From an uncultured Oscillospiraceae bacterium (GTDB taxonomy: Bacteria; Bacillota; Clostridia; Oscillospirales; Ruminococcaceae): a stretch of 8,892 nt of DNA. Under the pieces are notes generated by a model. It did not search any database and was not told the origin of the DNA. It saw only the letters and a list, made by a program, of their open reading frames with translations. The stretch is taken from the NCBI GenBank assembly GCA_900556255.1, contig USNZ01000037.1, positions 1 to 8,892 of the forward strand, read 5' to 3'. Positions 5,906 through 8,892 of this stretch are shown one piece after another. The stretch's first letter is position 1. Each line of letters starts with the position of its first letter. The position numbers and the translations under genes were made by a program.

Positions 5906-5971
5906 GAGTTTTCAACCGACAGGTTGAAAACTCCACCATTTTTATTATTTATTATTTCTTATTTATTATTT
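5906..5971 (-). repeat. Heptamer array with GGTGGA and palindrome beside mnmE
   Basis: Read on the minus strand: four 7-bp units of AAATAAT type (one is AAATAAG) at 5944-5971, then a spacer and GGTGGA (5932-5937). Then comes a perfect 12-bp stem GAGTTTTCAACC/GGTTGAAAACTC with loop tgtc (5906-5933). The order and spacing equal those of the arrays at 823-850, 4762-4789 and 5192-5219; the heptamer differs by one base (AAATAAT versus AGATAAT). Confidence 0.8.
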
Positions 5972-5995
5972 GCAAGCCGCGCTTTACCGGCTTGC
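5972..5995 (-). terminator. Hairpin just after the mnmE stop, no U-tract
   Basis: An 8-bp stem GCAAGCCG (5972-5979) / CGGCTTGC (5988-5995) starts three bases after the mnmE stop. On the minus strand it is followed by A-rich, not T-rich, sequence, so it is not a canonical intrinsic terminator. It may protect the 3' end, or transcription may stop elsewhere. Confidence 0.3.
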
Positions 5996-5998
5996 CGC

Positions 5999-7390
5999 TT
6001 ACTTCCCAACACAGAATTTCTCAAACACCTCATCGATCGTCCGTTCTCCGGCGTCCTCGCCGGTCAGGTCACAGAGTGCCTGCAGGGCGTCCGTCAGGCA
6101 GACGGCGGCGGCGTCCAGCCCAAACCCGTTCTGCTTGGCGCAGATCGCCTCGGTCAGGGCGTCGCGGGCGCGGGTGGCGGCGGCCAGCTGGCGGGCGCTG
6201 CAAAGCTGCGCGGCGTTCGGGTCCAGCCGGGCCGTACCCAAAAGCTCGGCCACGGCGGCGGTCAGCGGCTGCAAACTCGCGGCATCGCGGGCACACAGCG
6301 TGATCACCTGCTTAAAATACGGCTGCAGCTGTGCCTTGGCGGCATCGGTGGAATCCGCCAAGTCCTGTTTGTTCAGCACCGCCAAGGCCGGGCGTCCCTG
6401 ACAGCGGCGGGCAATTTCCAAATCCGCGTCGGTCAGCGGCTGCGCGGCGTCAAATACCGCCAGCACCAGCCCGGCCTCCTCCAGCTTTTTCCAGCTGCGG
6501 CGGATGCCCTCGGCCTCGATCGCATCGCCGTCCGCCCCGACCTCGCGCACACCGGCGGTGTCAAACAGGTTCAGCCGGATATCCCCCAGCTGCACCGCCT
6601 GCTCGACAATGTCGCGGGTCGTGCCCGCCACCGGCGTCACAATCGCGCGGTCAAAGCCCGCCAGCAGGTTCAGCAGCGTGCTTTTGCCCACGTTGGGGCG
6701 GCCCAGCAGCACGCAATCGACGCCGCGCCGCAGCACCGCGCCCGCGCCGTAGCCGGAAATCAGGCTGTCCAGCTCGGCCTTTTGCTTCTGCAGGGCGACG
6801 ATGAACTGCGCGTCCGAAAGCTCCGGCACGTCCTCCTCTGGGTAATCGACCCAGGCGGTCAGGTGGGCGTTCACACTTTGCAGCGCGGTTTGTATGCCGC
6901 CGATGCGTTTGGCCAGCCGCCCGTCCAGCGCGGATTTTGCCAGTGCGGCACCCTGACGCCCGTTGGCGGAGATGATCTCCATGACCGCCTCCGCCTGCGT
7001 CAGCGAAATGCGCCCATGCTCCAACGCGCGGCGGGTAAATTCGCCGGGGGCGGCGGGGGCGGCACCCGCCAGCAGCAGCGCTTCCAGCAGACCGTCCGCC
7101 ATGGCGGTGCCGCCGTGGACGGAAAGCTCAATGACGTCCTCGCCCGTGTAGGAGTGCGGCGCGCGGAAAAACAGCGCCACGGTTTCGTCCATTTCGGCAC
7201 CGCGCAGGGTGTAATGGCCGAACAGCGCCGTGTATCCGCGGGCATCTGATACGGATTTTTGACGATGCAGCGGCACAAAAACCTTGCTCACGATGGGGTA
7301 GGCCTCCGGCCCGGAAACACGCACCACGGCAATGCCGCCAGCCCCTGGGGGCGTTGCCAGCGCGCAGACAGTTTGCTGCATACGATCCAT
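5999..7390 (-). CDS. mnmE: tRNA uridine-5-carboxymethylaminomethyl modification GTPase MnmE
   Basis: A 463-residue protein that, with MnmG, installs the carboxymethylaminomethyl group on U34 of certain tRNAs. The N-terminal folate-binding domain starts MDRMQQTVCALATPPGAGGI and includes HGGTAMADGLLEALL and GEFTRRA. The inserted G domain carries G1 GRPNVGKS (230-237), G2 TTRD (257-260), G3 DTAG (277-280) and G4 NKQD (340-343). The C-terminal helical domain ends FCVGK, with the conserved CxGK cysteine at 460. The ATG at 7388-7390 has AAGGAG ten bases upstream; a second ATG at 7379-7381 is too far from it. In many Bacillota mnmE lies downstream of rpmH-rnpA-yidC on the same strand as rpmH. Here it is inverted, convergent with rpmH and without mnmG in view. 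Confidence 0.98.
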   Translation of the reverse strand: MDRMQQTVCALATPPGAGGIAVVRVSGPEAYPIVSKVFVPLHRQKSVSDARGYTALFGHYTLRGAEMDETVALFFRAPHSYTGEDVIELSVHGGTAMADGLLEALLLAGAAPAAPGEFTRRALEHGRISLTQAEAVMEIISANGRQGAALAKSALDGRLAKRIGGIQTALQSVNAHLTAWVDYPEEDVPELSDAQFIVALQKQKAELDSLISGYGAGAVLRRGVDCVLLGRPNVGKSTLLNLLAGFDRAIVTPVAGTTRDIVEQAVQLGDIRLNLFDTAGVREVGADGDAIEAEGIRRSWKKLEEAGLVLAVFDAAQPLTDADLEIARRCQGRPALAVLNKQDLADSTDAAKAQLQPYFKQVITLCARDAASLQPLTAAVAELLGTARLDPNAAQLCSARQLAAATRARDALTEAICAKQNGFGLDAAAVCLTDALQALCDLTGEDAGERTIDEVFEKFCVGK

Positions 7391-7408
7391 AGTTGTGACG
7401 CTCCTTAA

Positions 7409-7444
7409 AAAACATACTCTAAAACATACTCTAAAACATACTCT
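7409..7444. repeat. Three perfect 12-bp tandem repeats in the mnmE leader
   Basis: AAAACATACTCT repeats exactly at 7409-7420, 7421-7432 and 7433-7444, ending four bases before the mnmE ribosome site (7401-7405). On the RNA each unit reads AGAGUAUGUUUU. A multiple of three, it also keeps any frame open. Function unknown; it could bind a regulator or vary in copy number. Confidence 0.9.
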
Positions 7445-7452
7445 AACACTTT

Positions 7453-7481
7453 AGCATACCACGAAAACGCGCATTTTTCCA
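7453..7481 (-). promoter_or_regulatory. Possible mnmE promoter
   Basis: On the minus strand, TATGCT (7453-7458) preceded by TGG (extended -10) lies 17 bp from TGGAAA (7476-7481). Each hexamer is a 4/6 match. It falls between the gyrA terminator and the tandem repeats, so transcription starting near 7446 would place those repeats at the 5' end of the mRNA. Confidence 0.4.
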
Positions 7482-7508
7482 GAGGGTTTGGCGATTTTTC
7501 GCGAAATT

Positions 7509-7562
7509 TTGCAAAAAACAAAAGCGGGAAAGTTTTTAACAGTTCGGTTAAAAACTTTCCCG
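7509..7562 (-). terminator. gyrA intrinsic terminator
   Basis: A perfect 16-bp stem, 7525-7540 with 7547-7562 (arms CGGGAAAGTTTTTAAC and its complement), has a 6-base loop. On the minus strand it is followed by CTTTTGTTTTTTGC, a good U-rich tail. The plus-strand side lacks a T-run, so it acts for gyrA and separates gyrA from mnmE. Confidence 0.9.
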
Positions 7563-7618
7563 GAAAATAATCATTACCCCGCTTGCGCGGGCACATGGCT
7601 ACCGAAAATCTCGGTTAC

Positions 7619-8892
7619 TTATTCTTCTTCCTCGTCCGTCGGGGCGGCATCCTCGGCGGCTTCGGCGGCCAATTCCTCGGCCTCGATGGCTGCCAGCTCC
7701 TCGGGGGTGGGGTCGGTCTCGCCGGTGTCCTCCACCTCGGCAGCCTCGGCAGTGTTGTCGCGGTCAACGCGGGCGACCACGGCCACCTTGTCGCCCTCCA
7801 ACAGGCGCATGGCGCGCACGCCGCCGCCGTAACGGCTTTGCAGCGTGATGTCGCTGGCGTGGACGCGGATCAGGATACCGTTCTGGCTGATCAGGATCAG
7901 GTCGTCGGTTTCGTCCACGATCTTGATGCCCGCCACGTTGCCGGGCGTGTAGTTGCGGATGCCGATACCGCCGCGGTTGGTGATGCGGTAATCGTCAATG
8001 CGGCTGCGGCGGCCTTTGCCGTCCTCGGCAATGGTCAGGATGGACGCGCCCGGGCGGCAAACGCCGGCGCCCACCACATAGTCGCCCTCGCGCAGGCGGA
8101 TGGCGCGCACACCGTGGCTGGTGCGGCCCATGGCGCGGGCACCGTCCTCCACAAAGCGGATGGCTGCGCCGTCGTGGGTGGCAACGATGATTTCGTCATC
8201 GCCCTTGGTCAGGTGGCTCCAAACCAGGCTGTCGCCCTCGTTCAGCGCAATGGCGATCAGACCCATCTTGCGGATGTTGCGGAACTGCGACAGCGGCGTA
8301 CGCTTGATCAGACCCTGACGGGTGACCATCGTTGCGTAGGTGTTGTCCTCGTCCGCGTCGGCGGCCTGGCGCAGCATCAGGGTGACCTTTTCGCCCTCCT
8401 GCAATTGCAGCAGGTTGACGATGTGGGTGCCCTTGGCGGTGCGGCTGCCCTCGGGCACCTGGTAGCCCTTCAGGCGGTAGACGCGGCCCTGGTCGGTCAT
8501 AAACAGCATATAATCGTGGGTCGAACCGACGTACAGCTCCTCGGTAAAGTCCTCGTCCTTTTGGGTCATACCCTGCACGCCGCGGCCGCCGCGGTTCTGT
8601 GCCTGATAGGTGTCCAGCGTCGTGCGCTTGATGTAGCCCTCGTGGGTCAGCGTAAAGACGCAGGTTTCCTCGGGGATGAGGTCCTCAATGTCCACCTCGC
8701 CGGAAACGGTCTCGATGGAGGTGCGGCGCTCGTCGCCGTACTTGTCGGCCAGCGCGGCCAAGTCGGTCTTGACGATCTGCTTGACGTGGTTGTCGTTGGC
8801 CAGAATGTCCTTGTAATCGGCAATGGCAACGCGCAGATCGCCCAACTCCTGCTCGATTTTCAGGATTTCCAGACCGGCCAAGCGGCCCAACT
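7619..8892 (-). CDS. gyrA: DNA gyrase subunit A, C-terminal half (cut by window edge)
   Basis: This 423-residue fragment begins after the catalytic tyrosine domain, in the end of the coiled-coil region (LAGLEILKIEQEL), and runs through the DNA-wrapping beta-pinwheel. The six blades start near fragment residues 77, 126, 184, 233, 283 and 331, each with a GxxxR-type turn such as HEGYIKRT, DQGRVYRL and RQGLIKRT. The GyrA box QNRGGRG at 98-104 identifies GyrA rather than ParC, which lacks it; the box has N where the usual form is QRRGGRG or QKRGGRG. The last 44 residues or so are rich in Glu, Asp and Ala and end in EEEE, a long acidic tail. It is placed upstream of mnmE on the same strand, not after gyrB as is common in Bacillota. 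Confidence 0.96.
   Translation of the reverse strand, partial: LGRLAGLEILKIEQELGDLRVAIADYKDILANDNHVKQIVKTDLAALADKYGDERRTSIETVSGEVDIEDLIPEETCVFTLTHEGYIKRTTLDTYQAQNRGGRGVQGMTQKDEDFTEELYVGSTHDYMLFMTDQGRVYRLKGYQVPEGSRTAKGTHIVNLLQLQEGEKVTLMLRQAADADEDNTYATMVTRQGLIKRTPLSQFRNIRKMGLIAIALNEGDSLVWSHLTKGDDEIIVATHDGAAIRFVEDGARAMGRTSHGVRAIRLREGDYVVGAGVCRPGASILTIAEDGKGRRSRIDDYRITNRGGIGIRNYTPGNVAGIKIVDETDDLILISQNGILIRVHASDITLQSRYGGGVRAMRLLEGDKVAVVARVDRDNTAEAAEVEDTGETDPTPEELAAIEAEELAAEAAEDAAPTDEEEE

Larger units (their letters stand above)
5577..5998. other. rpmH-mnmE convergent gap filled with palindromes
   Basis: This 422-bp stretch has no credible gene. After the rpmH terminator it holds a degenerate repeat start at about 5632-5678 (AT-rich, GGTGG at 5644-5648, imperfect TTTGCGCC/GGCAAAC stem). 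GTAG-anchored palindromes follow at 5728-5751 and 5834-5857. Between them lie GCTGCGCGCAGC (5761-5772, a perfect palindrome) and the stem CGCGCC/GGCGCG (5782-5787 and 5792-5797). Further on come TTATCGATAA (5893-5902), a 12-bp stem hairpin at 5906-5933 and a heptamer array at 5944-5971. It resembles the block upstream of dnaA in composition. No rnpA remnant is recognisable. Confidence 0.75.

Noticed and set aside
5924..7249. A 441-codon open frame on the plus strand across mnmE
   Set aside because: Antisense shadow of mnmE, whose motifs G1-G4 and C-terminal CVGK are unambiguous; the start lies in the AT-rich array.

Overview
The window is a replication-origin neighbourhood of a GC-rich Bacillota (Clostridia) chromosome. 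Protein sequences and the gene order dnaA, dnaN, S4 protein, recF, remB, gyrB are typical of Clostridia. High GC with AT-rich heptamer repeats and short variable palindromes between genes makes me favour an Oscillospiraceae/Ruminococcaceae gut bacterium (Faecalibacterium, Subdoligranulum or Gemmiger-like). That placement is inference from impression, not from a search.

Layout, right to left along the minus strand. The 3' half of gyrA (7619-8892, cut by the window edge) ends in a strong terminator. mnmE (5999-7390) follows on the same strand with its own probable promoter and three 12-bp tandem repeats in its leader. A gene-free stretch of about 420 bp follows, filled with palindromes. Then comes rpmH (5442-5576), the only plus-strand gene, with a near-consensus promoter, a structured leader and its own terminator. 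The 811 bp between rpmH and dnaA is where oriC normally lies in Bacillota. Here most of it is a 458-bp block of palindromes bracketed by inverted AT-rich heptamer arrays, and I find only one near-match to a DnaA box. dnaA (3317-4630) then starts a tightly packed minus-strand series: dnaN (2170-3279), the S4-domain gene yaaA (1950-2165), recF (838-1950, overlapping yaaA by one base), remB (442-705) and the 5' part of gyrB (1-394).

The genes form the classical replication-initiation cluster: initiator, sliding clamp, recombination mediator and gyrase, with ribosomal protein L34, a ribosome-assembly S4 protein and the tRNA-modifying GTPase MnmE nearby. Two things depart from the common layout. 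rpmH is terminated at once and is not followed by rnpA. gyrA and mnmE lie on the far side of rpmH, pointing toward the presumed origin, rather than gyrA following gyrB.

I see no new protein-coding system. The unusual content is non-coding: two families of modular repeats in which a fixed flank is attached to a palindrome whose stem sequence differs in nearly every copy while its pairing is kept. One family is (AT heptamer)4, then ATAA-like spacer, then GGTG, then a palindrome. The other is GTAG, then a palindrome. They fill the oriC intergenic region and the rpmH-mnmE gap; the heptamer family also sits between recF and remB, where it supplies the recF stop codon.
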